Notes: generated by a model from the sequence alone, not told the origin. A stretch of 64,000 bases of DNA from CATOSP01 sp965197545 (GCA_965197545.1 CBDANJ010000007.1:682001-746000), one strand, 5' to 3'. Shown: positions 17,795 to 27,621, counted from the first letter of the stretch. A program made the numbers and translations.

Positions 17795-18379
17795 CTAGCT
17801 ACGCTGGCCGGTGGCCCGCTCGATGGGGATTTCCCGGTCCTCGTAGCGGGCGAGAACGAACAGAAGGTCGCCCAGCCGGTTCAAATAGTTGATGATGAGG
17901 TCGTTGGTCAGCAGCCCGTCTTCCTTGAGGGCCACAACTCTCCGCTCCGCTGTGCGGATGATGCAGCGCGCCATGTCGATCCCGGCAGATGCCGGCGAAC
18001 CGCCCGGGAGTATGAACACCTTGGGCATTTCGAAGGTCTCTTCCAGAGAGTCTATCGTGGTTTCCAGATTCTCCACCATCTCTTCAGTGACCGGAGGGAA
18101 ATGCTCCTGGAATAGCTCGTACTTGTCCGGGTCGGTCGCCAGCTCGGCGGCTATCATGAACAGGTCCCGCTGTAGCTCCCGCAAGGTGTCCTGCACCCGG
18201 TCGTCGGACGTGAACGCCCTGGCCAGTCCCATAGCCGACACCGCTTCGTCTGTAATCCCGTAAGCTTCGGTGTGAGGGTTGTTCTTGGATACCCTACCGC
18301 CGTAAAGGAGGCTGGTTTCTCCCTTGTCGCCAAACTTGGTATAGACTCGTTTTCTGTAGGAATCCGACGAAGAGCTCAC
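17795..18379 (-). CDS. PduO-type cob(I)alamin adenosyltransferase
   Basis: 194-residue ATP:corrinoid adenosyltransferase of the PduO/MMAB class, attaching the adenosyl group to cob(I)alamin. The ATP-binding N-terminus reads TKFGDKGETSLLYGGRVSK (14-32). The conserved ARCIIRTAERRVV helix and the C-terminal YLNRLGDLLFVLAR follow. It is first in a minus-strand group with hisH and hisA, which share no obvious pathway with it. Its presence implies use of adenosylcobalamin. Confidence 0.93.
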   Translation of the reverse strand: MSSSSDSYRKRVYTKFGDKGETSLLYGGRVSKNNPHTEAYGITDEAVSAMGLARAFTSDDRVQDTLRELQRDLFMIAAELATDPDKYELFQEHFPPVTEEMVENLETTIDSLEETFEMPKVFILPGGSPASAGIDMARCIIRTAERRVVALKEDGLLTNDLIINYLNRLGDLLFVLARYEDREIPIERATGQRS

Positions 18380-18520
18380 GGCTCACATCCTCATGTTGGG
18401 CGATTTAGGAGTGGGGTTCGAAGCCAAGGCCGAAGGGTGTTTAACCCACTCTGACCGCATTGTAGCATAGGGCCAATTGGCGGGCTATACTGGTTTAGAA
18501 TCGGAAATAGGAAGGTAGTT

Positions 18521-19279
18521 ATGCCACCGGAAGTCCGCGTTATCGGAGTACAGGGAATGCCGGAAGCCCAGCCGGGAGACGATCTGGGCGCGCAAATGAT
18601 GGACGCAGCCGAGCGTCAGGGAACGTCCATAGAGGCGGGAGACATCATCGTTGTTACCCAAAAGATCGTATCCAAGGCGGAAGGCCGGGTAATTAGCATC
18701 GAGGGCATCGAAGCGTCACCCCTGGCCATCGCCATAACCGAGGGGCACCGCCGGGACCCCCGGCATACAGAATTGATCCTCCGGGAGAGCAAGCGGATCG
18801 TGCGTATGGACCGGGGCGTAATCTTGAGTGAGACTTATCACGGCTTCAACTGCGCCAACGCGGGGATCGACGCCTCCAACATTCCAGGTTCCAACACCGT
18901 CGCGCTGCTTCCCGTGGACCCCGACGCCTCGGCCCGCAGGGTGCGAGACGCCATACGCGCCAGGCTTGGCGTAGACGTCGGCGTTATCATTTCCGACACT
19001 TTTGGCCGTCCCTGGCGCAATGCCGCGGTGAACGTGGCAATAGGCGTAGCGGGTTTCAATCCGTTGCTCAGCTACGTAGGTCAGGAGGACGCTCACGGCA
19101 ACATGATGTTCACCACCGTAATCTGTGTGGCGGACGAACTGGCGGCCATGGCGGAATTGGTGACCGGTAAGGTGGACGGCGTTCCCGTCTCGATTATCAA
19201 GGGTTACCAGTACGAGCCCATGGAGGACGCCACCCACGAAGACCTGCTTCGGGACCCGGAGAAGGACCTATTTCGGTAG
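18521..19279 (+). CDS. cofE: Coenzyme F420-0:L-glutamate ligase (CofE)
   Basis: 252-residue GTP-dependent ligase that adds glutamates to F420-0. Family blocks are VTQKIVSKAEGR, the CANAGIDASN motif (about residues 109-118), and DTFGRPWRNAAVNVAIGVAG (about 160-179). Length and order match stand-alone CofE, without the C-terminal FbiB nitroreductase domain. It is monocistronic and convergent with dinB 6 bp away. It indicates that the organism makes F420, used by luciferase-like monooxygenases and some reductases. Confidence 0.93.
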   Translation: MPPEVRVIGVQGMPEAQPGDDLGAQMMDAAERQGTSIEAGDIIVVTQKIVSKAEGRVISIEGIEASPLAIAITEGHRRDPRHTELILRESKRIVRMDRGVILSETYHGFNCANAGIDASNIPGSNTVALLPVDPDASARRVRDAIRARLGVDVGVIISDTFGRPWRNAAVNVAIGVAGFNPLLSYVGQEDAHGNMMFTTVICVADELAAMAELVTGKVDGVPVSIIKGYQYEPMEDATHEDLLRDPEKDLFR

Positions 19280-19285
19280 CGCCCG

Positions 19286-20452
19286 TTAACCATCCCTGGG
19301 CGCGATGCCGCCCTCGGACTCCGCATCAATCCCGGTATCCCACACCAACGGCAATTCAAGTTGGGAAATTTCCGTGAACCCGGAAACACCCACCCCCAAT
19401 AGGCGGAACGACCGGCCTATCGTCAACTCCCTGGCTAATAGCATTCGGGCCGTATCGACAATTGTCTCCGCTGCCCGGGTGGGCGATGGCAGAGTGGTCT
19501 GCCGGGTAAAGGTCGTGAAGTCCGCCAACCGCGCTTTCAAAATTACGGTCTTCACCTGTTGTTCTTTAGAGGCCAACTGTTGCGACACTCTGCTGGATAG
19601 CCTGTCGACCACACCGTAAAGCTCCTGGACTTCACTCATGTCCTCGGCAAACGTAGTCTCCGCGCTGATGGATTTGGCGACGCGATGGCTATGCACGGAG
19701 CGGTGGTCCTGTCCCACCGCCCTCGCCTGCACCTCAGCCGCGCGCTGGCCGAAGCGGCGCTGGAACCAAGCAAAAGGCTTGGCGGCCAGTTGACCGATGG
19801 TGTCAATCCCATCTGATTTCAACCGGGAGGCGGTCTTGGGGCCGATTCCCCAAAGCCGCCCCACGGGCAGGGAGGACAGGAACTCCCGTTCCTCGCCCTG
19901 GGGTACCACGACCAATCCGTCGGGCTTCTGGAGGTCCGACGCGATCTTGGCCACTGACTTGCTGGAGCCGACACCTACGGAGAGAGTCAACCCGGTCTCT
20001 TTGCTAACGCGCCTTTTCAGGTCTATCGCCACAGCCAGGGGGTGGCTACCCGCCCCCACCGACTCTGTGATGTCGAGGTACGCTTCATCCAGGGAAAGGG
20101 GCTCAACCAGGTCTGAAAGGTCGCGGAAGATGGTCATGACCTTTTGGGACTCTTCCCTGTATCTGTCGAATCGTGGGCGCACGATGATCCCGTGAGGGCA
20201 AAGCCGGACCGCGGTGCGCATGGGCATCGCGGAGTGGACCCCGTACTCCCTCGCCTCGTAAGACGCCGTTGCCACCACACCACGGCTTTCAGGATGCCCA
20301 CCAACCATCACGGCTTTCCCACGCAGCGCCGGATCGTCCAATTGTTCCACCGCGGCGTAAAAGGCGTCGAGGTCGGCGTGCAGTATATGCCGGGTAACTC
20401 CGGCGTCGAGTGCATCGCCTTCGGTCGTCCGATCTAGCGCGTGGTCTGACAT
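19286..20452 (-). CDS. dinB: DNA polymerase IV (Y-family, DinB)
   Basis: 388-residue translesion polymerase. The catalytic acids are in ILHADLDAFYAAVEQ (D27) and SLDEAYLD (D122, E123), and the finger motif YEAREYGVHSAMP is present. The helix-hairpin-helix region LWGIGPKTASRLKSDGI and a little-finger domain follow. A QLELPLV sequence near the C-terminus resembles the beta-clamp-binding motif. I chose ATG 20452 because residues upstream in the open frame have no family counterpart. An AGGA site lies upstream. Confidence 0.93.
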   Translation of the reverse strand: MSDHALDRTTEGDALDAGVTRHILHADLDAFYAAVEQLDDPALRGKAVMVGGHPESRGVVATASYEAREYGVHSAMPMRTAVRLCPHGIIVRPRFDRYREESQKVMTIFRDLSDLVEPLSLDEAYLDITESVGAGSHPLAVAIDLKRRVSKETGLTLSVGVGSSKSVAKIASDLQKPDGLVVVPQGEEREFLSSLPVGRLWGIGPKTASRLKSDGIDTIGQLAAKPFAWFQRRFGQRAAEVQARAVGQDHRSVHSHRVAKSISAETTFAEDMSEVQELYGVVDRLSSRVSQQLASKEQQVKTVILKARLADFTTFTRQTTLPSPTRAAETIVDTARMLLARELTIGRSFRLLGVGVSGFTEISQLELPLVWDTGIDAESEGGIAPRDG

Positions 20453-20848
20453 GGATGTTCGGTCCTGTAAACGCAGCGCGTGTGGCCCTGTCTCACATTC
20501 TATCGCGATTTTGACACGCGGGCAGCCCGCCACCGTCACCAGCGGTCCCGAGGTCACATTCCCGGCCCTGCTCGTCCTGAGCGCTGCGGAGTTGGAGTAC
20601 ATGCTTCATTGGGGATGGCCTTTCGACTCCGTCTCGTTACGCCTACGGCTTCACTTCGCCGTGCCCAGAGTGAGCGGGTCAAGCGGCCACTGAAAGGCCC
20701 TTCAACTTTCCGAACTTCGTTGCAGGATGGACGAACAAACGCTATTCTTGATCCGTGTTCAGACGATAACTAATCGGGAACTGTCTGGTTACAACCAGGT
20801 GGGCCTGCGAGAGGGCATGTCAACTCCCCTTTTCTGTGCGAGGCTTAG
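20453..20848. other. 396-bp intergenic region
   Basis: It separates the divergent dinB and MFS genes. Short frames exist on both strands but none has a ribosome site or family similarity. A stretch around 20570-20700 resembles the CCTGAGC-type degenerate repeats also seen near 28850 and 31270. No convincing promoter or LexA box was identified. Confidence 0.5.
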
Positions 20849-22141
20849 ATGACCTCGGCTACCGGAACACCGCGGACGGGCCGCATCTTCTATGGATGGT
20901 GGATGGTTGCCTCATGCTCGGTGATGGTGATGCTCGCCAGTGGGCTCTTCTTTCGGGGCTTCACCGTGTTCGTACCGGCTATGCGGGACTCCCTCAGGTT
21001 GACCCAGGCCCAGACCAATCTGGTATTCTCCCTGGCCCGGGCTGAAGGCGGCCTAGAGGGCCCCCTGGCGGGATGGGCGATTGACAAATTTGGCAACCGC
21101 GCCATGTTGATCCCCTGTGTCATCCTCGCCGCCGTCGGCTATTTCGTGTTTGCCAAATACGTCAACGGCTTCTGGAGTTTCGCTATCATATACCTAGGGA
21201 TCATATCCCTGGGAAATAGCATAGCTTTCCAACATGCTCTATTCGCCGGACTCAACCAGTGGTTCAGGCGGCGGAGATCCTTAGCAATCTCGACCCTGGC
21301 GGCAGTTGCCTCTCTTGGCGGGTTGATCCTTGTGCCGCTGATGTCGTGGATAATTATTGAATTCGGGTGGCGCTTCGCGTTCGTCATCTGCGGCGCCGCC
21401 TACTTCGTCGCTATCCTCCCCGTCAGCTTCTTTTTCCGCAACCGTCCTGAAGACATGGGTCTCCTTCCTGACGGAGATATTGCGCCGCCGTCGATCACCA
21501 CTTCCGGTGTTGGCGGAACAACGAGGCGTGTGTTCACCCGCGACTACACGGTCCGGGAAGCATTGCACACCAGGGCTTATTGGCTGCTGACCCTTGGGGC
21601 GGGGCTCAGGCAGATCGCGACCATCGGTATCCTAATAAGTATCATTCCGATCCTGGAAACCAAAGGAGTTGGCCGGCAGGCTGCCGCCAACCTGACCGGA
21701 GTAATGTTCGGGGTCAACTTTATTTCCCGCCTGGTATTTGGTTACCTGGGCGACAAGTGGAGCAAATCAGTCCTGCTTGGCGTTACACTGGCCCTGGAGA
21801 GCGCCGCATTCCTATGCCTGTACCTGGGTTCCTGGAACGATCTCCGCATCCTGCTTCTGTTCGTTTTTGTCCTTTTCGAGGGAATGGGGGATGGCGCGGG
21901 AGTGATCGTTTGGGCGGCGCTGGGAGAGTATTACGGCAGGGAGAAGTTCGCCAGTCTTCGAGGAATCGTGGCCTTCTCCCATAGTTGGGCGTTGGTTGCC
22001 GCCCCGGTGGCAACCGGGTGGGTGTTCGACCACTTCGGGAATTTCGACTGGGCGTTGATACCCGGGATCGCTGTTGCCGCGCTGGCGAGCCTTTGTTTCT
22101 TTTTGATCCGCGCTCCCCGTCAGCTAACCGTAGAGACCTGA
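20849..22141 (+). CDS. MFS transporter, paralogue of the carrier at 12-13 kb
   Basis: 430-residue 12-helix carrier. FYGWWMVASCSVMVML opens helix 1, GWAIDKFGNRAM is the helix 2-3 signature, and a hydrophilic loop follows helix 6 (about 200-235). It shares the ARAEGG block and the TVREAL loop with the carrier at 12017-13342, so the two are an ancestral duplication. Neither sits beside an enzyme that would identify a substrate; organic anions are plausible. Confidence 0.88.
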   Translation: MTSATGTPRTGRIFYGWWMVASCSVMVMLASGLFFRGFTVFVPAMRDSLRLTQAQTNLVFSLARAEGGLEGPLAGWAIDKFGNRAMLIPCVILAAVGYFVFAKYVNGFWSFAIIYLGIISLGNSIAFQHALFAGLNQWFRRRRSLAISTLAAVASLGGLILVPLMSWIIIEFGWRFAFVICGAAYFVAILPVSFFFRNRPEDMGLLPDGDIAPPSITTSGVGGTTRRVFTRDYTVREALHTRAYWLLTLGAGLRQIATIGILISIIPILETKGVGRQAAANLTGVMFGVNFISRLVFGYLGDKWSKSVLLGVTLALESAAFLCLYLGSWNDLRILLLFVFVLFEGMGDGAGVIVWAALGEYYGREKFASLRGIVAFSHSWALVAAPVATGWVFDHFGNFDWALIPGIAVAALASLCFFLIRAPRQLTVET

Positions 22142-22285
22142 GCGGAGACCGCCCAACGCCTCAACCCCTCGCGCCGACGAGAGCGTAGTTTTGCGGCTGG
22201 TCTGGCGAGTGGCTACAATGGCTTCCGGACCAGCATGGCTCATTCCGCGTTCACTTCAACGCTACCCACTCCGTAAGGAGGACCT

Positions 22286-23620
22286 GTGCCTACGATATTG
22301 GAAGATTACGTTGCCAATCACCCCGGTTCCGCCCAGAGATACGCCGAGGCCACGACGCTTTTCCCCGGCGGGGTGACTCACGATACACGCTACGCCACGC
22401 CCTTCCCGCTGTACATGACCCACGGCTCCGGCCCGAGGAAGTGGGACGTGGACGGTAACGAATACGTTGACTTCGTATCCGGCCACGGCGCGCTGCTCCT
22501 GGGACACTCCCACCCGGCAATAGCCGAGGCGGTTTCGGCCCAGATCCTACGGGGCACACATCTGGGCGCATCCACCGACGAGGAGATGCGCTGGGCCAGG
22601 TCAATCAAAGCCCTGGTCCCTTCCGTGGAGAAGGTCCGCTTCCACAGCTCCGGCACCGAGGCAACTTTGATGGCGATGCGGCTGGCGAGGGCCTACACAG
22701 GGAAGAACAAAGTGATCAAGCTTCAGGACCACTTTCATGGCTGGCACGATTACGCCATGGCTGGCTCCGATCAAGGCGCACCTGGCATTCCGGAGGCTAG
22801 CTGGGGGAGCATGATCGTCGTCCCTTCCGGCGACCTGAACGCCGTGGAGGACGCACTCACCAGGGACCCGGACGTCGCAGCCCTGATCCTGGAACCTACC
22901 GGCGCGCATTACGGCCAGCTACCTTACGACACGCCGAATTACCTGAAGGGTCTCCGAGACCTCACCGAGCAACACGGCGTGGTGTTGATCTTCGACGAGG
23001 TGGTTACCGGCTTCCGCGCCTCGCCGGGCGGGGCACAGGTCAAATACGGGGTGTCTCCCGACCTAACCACAATGGCCAAGATCGTGGCGGGCGCGCTGCC
23101 CGGAGGCGCCGTTGGCGGCAAGGCCGACATCGTGGATATGATCGCTCACAGAGGGGACCCGGAATGGGACAGTACCCGCAGGGTTTACCATCCCGGCACT
23201 TTCAACGGCAACCCCCTGACCGCCGTGGCGGGCGCGACCTGCCTCGAGATGATCGCCAGCCAGCCAATTAACCAGACCGCCGACGCCATGGCGGCGCGGC
23301 TCAAGCTGGGTCTAAATGAGCTGTTCGGCAAAATGGAAGTGGCGGGACACGCCCACGGGATAGCCTCCATGGTCCATGTGACGCTGGCCGATTGTGACTG
23401 CGACCGGGAACTCTGCACCATGCCCCACAGCCAGATCAAAGCGGCGGCAGCTTCCCCGAAGGTCACGGGGATGAAGCGCGGGCTACAAAATTGCGGAGTT
23501 GACATAATGGGGAGAGACGCCTTCCTGGTGTCAGCCACCCACACGGAAATCGACATCGATGAGACATTGGCCGCCTTCGAACGTACTCTGGCCGCGATTC
23601 GAGCCGAGGGGTTGGCGTAA
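22286..23620 (+). CDS. Class-III PLP aminotransferase (glutamate-1-semialdehyde aminomutase-like)
   Basis: 444-residue fold-type-I PLP enzyme. Family landmarks are YVDFVSGHGALLLGHSHP, SSGTEATLMAMRLARA (cofactor phosphate), the HFHGWHD motif, IFDEVVTGFR, and the PLP lysine in TTMAKIVAGALPGG. Start GTG 22286 follows AAGGAGG. The HemL resemblance is strong, but a Cys-rich insertion (CDCDRELC, about residue 370) and the lack of hem neighbours argue for another amino/keto substrate. A dienelactone hydrolase gene follows 132 bp later. Confidence 0.85.
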   Translation: MPTILEDYVANHPGSAQRYAEATTLFPGGVTHDTRYATPFPLYMTHGSGPRKWDVDGNEYVDFVSGHGALLLGHSHPAIAEAVSAQILRGTHLGASTDEEMRWARSIKALVPSVEKVRFHSSGTEATLMAMRLARAYTGKNKVIKLQDHFHGWHDYAMAGSDQGAPGIPEASWGSMIVVPSGDLNAVEDALTRDPDVAALILEPTGAHYGQLPYDTPNYLKGLRDLTEQHGVVLIFDEVVTGFRASPGGAQVKYGVSPDLTTMAKIVAGALPGGAVGGKADIVDMIAHRGDPEWDSTRRVYHPGTFNGNPLTAVAGATCLEMIASQPINQTADAMAARLKLGLNELFGKMEVAGHAHGIASMVHVTLADCDCDRELCTMPHSQIKAAAASPKVTGMKRGLQNCGVDIMGRDAFLVSATHTEIDIDETLAAFERTLAAIRAEGLA

Positions 23621-23752
23621 CGGCCTCAACCGGACCCTGGCCGTGGTCCGCGATAGGGGAAAATCTCGGCTGACGTTGGCTGGGCTTTTCTGCTAGAATC
23701 GCGGGGAAGCGCCCTTCCCTGGCTCCCCAATGAGTAGTGGAGGTTCCGAACA

Positions 23753-24481
23753 ATGCCATCGTTTACCGAGACCATCAAAGTCGACGGACAGGACATGGAG
23801 ACCTACGCCAGCGTGCCCAGCGGAAGCTCCGGGCCGTTCCCCGCAGTCGTCGTGATCCAGGCTGCTGGCGGAGTCAACGATTTCATTAAGAGCGTGGCTG
23901 ACAACTTGGCCGCGGAGGGCTACGCGGCGGTAGCCCCCGACCTCTTCCACAGGATCGGGCCGGAGGTCCCCACAGAAGGCACGGGCAGGGCCCAGAGCCT
24001 GAGCGACCCGGAGATCATAGCCGACGTTAACGCCGCGGTAGATTTTCTGCTCGGCCACCCCGCAATTGACTCGGACCGGATCGGGATCACCGGCTTCTGC
24101 ATGGGCGGGCGCGTGACCTGGTTGGCGGCTGCCGTCAACCCCAATTTCAAGGCCGCGGTCCCCTACTACGGAGGGAACCTATGGGCAGTTCGCGGCGCTG
24201 GTGAGAAGACCCCGTTTGAGCTGACTCCCGGGATACCTTGCCCCATTCTCTTCCACTTTGGCGAGGTCGACGAGAACCCGTCCCAGGAAGACATGGGCAA
24301 GCTTGACACCGAGTTGACCCGTTTGGGAAAACCCCACCAGTTCTTTACCTACCCTGGAGCCGACCATGCGTTCATGGACCACACCGGCCCCAGGTATCAC
24401 CGGGATTCGGCTGAGCTCTCCTGGCCCCGCACCCTCCAGTTTTTCGCGACCCACCTCAAGGGAGCGGCTGTACAGACTTAG
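23753..24481 (+). CDS. Dienelactone hydrolase family protein
   Basis: 242-residue alpha/beta hydrolase. The Cys nucleophile is C116 in GFCMGGR, typical of dienelactone hydrolases rather than Ser esterases. The Asp is in HFGEVDENPS and the His in GADHAFMD. The opening strands AVVVIQAAGGVNDFIK and the YAAVAPDLFHR block match. ATG 23753 has a GGAGG site. It probably hydrolyses a lactone or ester in catabolism; the substrate is not determined. Confidence 0.9.
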   Translation: MPSFTETIKVDGQDMETYASVPSGSSGPFPAVVVIQAAGGVNDFIKSVADNLAAEGYAAVAPDLFHRIGPEVPTEGTGRAQSLSDPEIIADVNAAVDFLLGHPAIDSDRIGITGFCMGGRVTWLAAAVNPNFKAAVPYYGGNLWAVRGAGEKTPFELTPGIPCPILFHFGEVDENPSQEDMGKLDTELTRLGKPHQFFTYPGADHAFMDHTGPRYHRDSAELSWPRTLQFFATHLKGAAVQT

Positions 24482-24519
24482 CGACGAGGCTAAAACCTAA
24501 TCCTTAAGGAGTTAGACAA

Positions 24520-25029
24520 ATGGCAAGAGTAGCATTGGACCTTGAGGACCCGGAACATCTCGCGGCCCTTGGCGCAACGGGCTGGCGCGTCGCGATGGGC
24601 CTGGTGCCCGGCGAGCCGAACCAGGGGTTGGTAGCGGAGCTAAAGGAGAGCCCAGCCCGGTTGGTGGACTATGACGACTCCGGGTGGGCCAAGGACGCCG
24701 ACTTCCAGGACCGGATGTCGTCCGGCCTGACATTTGCCTGGTACCGTCTGCGCGTCACCGTGCCGTCTCAGGTCAAGGGAGAGGACATTTCAGGCAGGCG
24801 CGTCTGGTTCGAGACCAATGTGGATAACTACGGCGAGATATACGTGGATGGGGCCATCGACCGTAACACCGGCGTCATCACCGGAAACAATACGCCCAAG
24901 CGCGCCCTCGTATCCGACAGCGCATCCCCGGGGAGCGAGCATGTCATCGCGGTGCTGGTGGGCAACGCGCCTCTGGGCGAGCCCGTGGGCACCATCTTCA
25001 TGCGGTACGCGACTTTGGCCTTCGAATAA
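24520..25029 (+). CDS. Hypothetical protein with galactose-binding-like jelly roll
   Basis: 169-residue protein with no signal peptide. The segment FAWYRLRVTVP...VWFETNVDNYGEIYVDG resembles the beta-sandwich found at the N-terminus of glycoside hydrolases and sialate esterases, where WYR and FETNVDNYGEIYVDG-like strands are conserved. No catalytic domain follows. ATG 24520 is preceded by TAAGGAG. It lies between the dienelactone hydrolase and the selenoprotein gene on the same strand, so the three may be one transcript. Confidence 0.6.
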   Translation: MARVALDLEDPEHLAALGATGWRVAMGLVPGEPNQGLVAELKESPARLVDYDDSGWAKDADFQDRMSSGLTFAWYRLRVTVPSQVKGEDISGRRVWFETNVDNYGEIYVDGAIDRNTGVITGNNTPKRALVSDSASPGSEHVIAVLVGNAPLGEPVGTIFMRYATLAFE

Positions 25030-25085
25030 CGGGTCATTGGGCTTATGACGGACCGGAACGCCGATAGCTGAATAGTGAGGTAACC

Positions 25086-26573
25086 GTGGCCAGTTCTTCT
25101 TTCGCCGGTAAAACCAACGCCCCTGAGTTTCCTCAAGACCTGGAATGGGTGAATACCGATCGACCGCTGACTATGCAGGAATTGCGGGGCAAGATCGTGG
25201 TCCTGGACTTCTGGACCTACTGTTGAATCAACTGTGCGCACATTTTTCCGCAGTTGCGGAAACTGGAAAAGAAATACGCCAGCGAACTGATGGTGGTCGG
25301 CGTCCATTCCGCCAAATTCCCCAATGAAAAAGAGAAGGCCAACGTATACAAGGCTGTCCAACGCTACGAATTGGAGCACGCCGTCATCAACGACGCGGAA
25401 TTCCAGGTCTGGCAACAGTACGCCTGCCGCGCCTGGCCGACTCTAATGTTCATCGACCCTGAAGGGAAGGTGATCGGCAAGTTCGAGGGAGAGTTGGGTT
25501 ACGATGAATTCGACAATCTACTCGGGCGCATGGTTTCAGAGTTTGACGGCAAGGGACTGATCAACAGGACGCCAGTGCTGTTCGCGTCGGAGCGGGAAAC
25601 CGGCGGGACGCTTTCATTCCCAGGAAAGGTACTGGCCGATGGAGAGAGCGGACGGCTGTTCATCGCCGACTCCAACCACAACCGGATTATCGTCTCTTCG
25701 TTGGAGGGAGAAGTACAGCAGGTCATAGGTAATGGCGAAGAAGGGCTGGCCGACGGCGATTTCGCCTCCGCTGCCCTGAACCATCCTCAAGGAATGGCCC
25801 TGGTGGGAGACTCACTGTACATCGCGGACACGGAGAACCATGCTATCCGCAGGGCAGACCTCAGCTCCCAGCAGATCGAGACCATCGCAGGCACCGGAGA
25901 ACAGGGCCACGCGCGGGAGGGACGGGCGCCCGGCCCAAGAATGTCCCTCAACTCGCCTTTTGACCTGATCGTGGAGGGCGACACGATATATATCGCAATG
26001 GCTGGGTGTCACCAACTCTGGTCGATGACCATCTCCGATGGGATGGTGGGGCCCCATGCTGGCAGCGGCAGGGAGTCCCTGAGCGACGGCCCGATGGGCT
26101 CGGCTACCCTGGCCCAACCTTGCGGTATCACCACCGACGGGACCAAGCTCTACTTCGCCGATAGCGAGACGAGTTCGATTCGCATGGCGGACCTGCACTC
26201 CGGCGGCCGGGTGCAGACAGTCGTGGGACTGGACCTGTTTATCTTTGGCGACCGCGACGGTGTTGAGCATCACGTCAGGTTGCAGCACCCCATCGGCATC
26301 ACGCACCTGGACGGAACGCTGTACATCACCGACACATACAACCACAAGATCAAACGGATACTTCCCGCAACCCGCAGCTCATTCACGCTGCTGGGCACCG
26401 GCGAGGCTGGTCGCCAGGACGGCCCCGGCGGGACCCAGGCCCAGTTCTCCGAGCCCAGCGGCTTGAGCATAACCAACGGAAAGATGTACATCGCCGACAC
26501 CAACAACCACGTCATCAGAGTGGCGGATATGGACACGAGCGAGGTGTCGACGCTGGAGCTTACGGGCATTTAG
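25086..26573 (+). CDS. Thioredoxin-like/NHL-repeat selenoprotein (NHLRC2-like), in-frame TGA at CxxC
   Basis: 495-residue protein read through one TGA (25224-25226, codon 47). Residues 1-160 are a thioredoxin-like domain. The motif reads WTYC-U-INC, where relatives have WTYCCINC, so the TGA replaces the first Cys of the CxxC pair and C50 remains. About six NHL beta-propeller repeats follow from residue 170 (LFIADSNHNRI, LYIADTENHAI, LYITDTYNHKI, MYIADTNNHVI). The GTG 25086 start has a GAGG site. Without readthrough only a headless fragment starting at 25254 would be called, losing the catalytic motif. A hairpin with loop AGTT lies downstream of the TGA. It is probably a redox protein with a partner-binding propeller. 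A sequencing error or a pseudogene is the alternative, made unlikely by two similar cases in this window. Confidence 0.85.
25245..25262 (+). promoter_or_regulatory. SECIS-like hairpin after the TGA of the NHL protein
   Basis: A perfect 7-bp stem TTTCCGC/GCGGAAA closes the loop AGTT. The stem begins 19 nt and the loop 26 nt after the TGA. G is the second loop base, as allowed in bacterial SECIS models. It lies inside the coding frame, as expected in bacteria. Confidence 0.6.
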
Positions 26574-26580
26574 GACAGAG

Positions 26581-26600
26581 GCGGGCAAACTATTGCCTGC
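26581..26600. terminator. Possible terminator between convergent genes
   Basis: An 8-bp stem GCGGGCAA/TTGCCTGC (one G-T pair) with loop ACTA lies 8 bp after the NHL gene stop and 31 bp from the prmC stop. No clear T-tract is present on either side, so the call is moderate. Confidence 0.4.
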
Positions 26601-26631
26601 CCAGGAACTTCGCCCGAATCAAGGGGGAGGT

Positions 26632-27495
26632 CTACTCCTCCAACCCCCGTGTAAGTACGAGGATGCGGTCCTGGCGGGCCAGGTCCTGCTCAACCGTGAC
26701 GTTGGCGTCCGGGAAGTGACGCCGGGCAATCTCCATTGCCGCCGGCATCTGTTCCGGGTCCAACTCCAGCAAGATCACCCCCTGGTCTTTCAGCCTGGTC
26801 GCCGCTTGTTCCATGAGCCGTCTCACCAGATCCAGGCCGTCCGCGCCGCCGTCCAACGCATCCCTGGGTTCCCACTGTACTTCGGGTTGCAGGGTGTCGA
26901 TTCGGTCTGTTGGGATGTAAGGAAGGTTGGCAACCACCAGGTCCACCGGCTCCGGGACCGGCTCCAGTAAGTCGCCCTGGCACAGCGTCACCCGGTCGGC
27001 GACGTTGTGGGAGCGGATGTTGTAGTTGGCCACGTTGAGTACGGGGTCGGAAACGTCCACGGCATAGATACGGGCCCCCGGTAGGTGTATCGCCAAGTTG
27101 ATGGCGATCGCGCCGGTCCCTGTGCCCACGTCGGCGATCACGAGCTGGGCGCTTTCCATTCCCATGAGCGACATGAAAAGCGCGTGTTCGACCATCGTCT
27201 CGGTTTCCGGACGGGGGACCAACACATCGGCGTTGACCAGGAGGTTGATGCCGTAGAACTCGCGATAACCCATGATGTACGCCAACGGTTCCCGAGTCCG
27301 CCGCCGGTCGAGGATTCCCTCGATATCCTGTTCCTGCTGTGTGGTAGCCTCATCTTCCTGGTGAGCAAAGAGGTCTTGCCTGGGCATCCGCATTACGTTC
27401 ATGACCATCACCTCCGCCTCCAAACGGGCGTCGGGGATGTCGGCCTCCTCCAAGGCTTGGTGGGTCCGTTGAAGCACCTCTCGGACAGAAGCCAT
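26632..27495 (-). CDS. prmC: Release factor glutamine methyltransferase (PrmC)
   Basis: 287-residue SAM-dependent enzyme that N5-methylates the Gln of the GGQ motif in release factors. The N-terminal helical domain is followed by the Rossmann domain with DVGTGTGAIAINLA (SAM site) and NLPYIP. The canonical NPPY is NLPY here, a variant seen in some phyla. Start 27495 is preferred over a 19-residue extension because MASVREVLQRTHQAL matches the family start. It lies directly downstream of prfA, whose product is its substrate. Confidence 0.93.
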   Translation of the reverse strand: MASVREVLQRTHQALEEADIPDARLEAEVMVMNVMRMPRQDLFAHQEDEATTQQEQDIEGILDRRRTREPLAYIMGYREFYGINLLVNADVLVPRPETETMVEHALFMSLMGMESAQLVIADVGTGTGAIAINLAIHLPGARIYAVDVSDPVLNVANYNIRSHNVADRVTLCQGDLLEPVPEPVDLVVANLPYIPTDRIDTLQPEVQWEPRDALDGGADGLDLVRRLMEQAATRLKDQGVILLELDPEQMPAAMEIARRHFPDANVTVEQDLARQDRILVLTRGLEE

Positions 27496-27621
27496 AATAA
27501 TCTCTCTGCAGGCAAAAATGTAGGGAGAGTCGAGTCCAAGACTGGCGGCCAACGGGTTTCCGGACGGGGCGAGCGGGTAGGCAACGACTAAGGGAGGGTG
27601 TGGAGCAGACGGGCGGAGCCG

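Noticed and set aside
25224..25226. In-frame TGA read as a pseudogene or sequencing error in the NHL protein (and likewise at 39691, 39886 and 54697)
   Set aside because: Four TGAs fall exactly on catalytic Cys positions of three redox/metal enzymes whose frames are otherwise intact, each with a hairpin at similar distance. Random damage would not choose these sites. Error cannot be fully excluded from one sequence.
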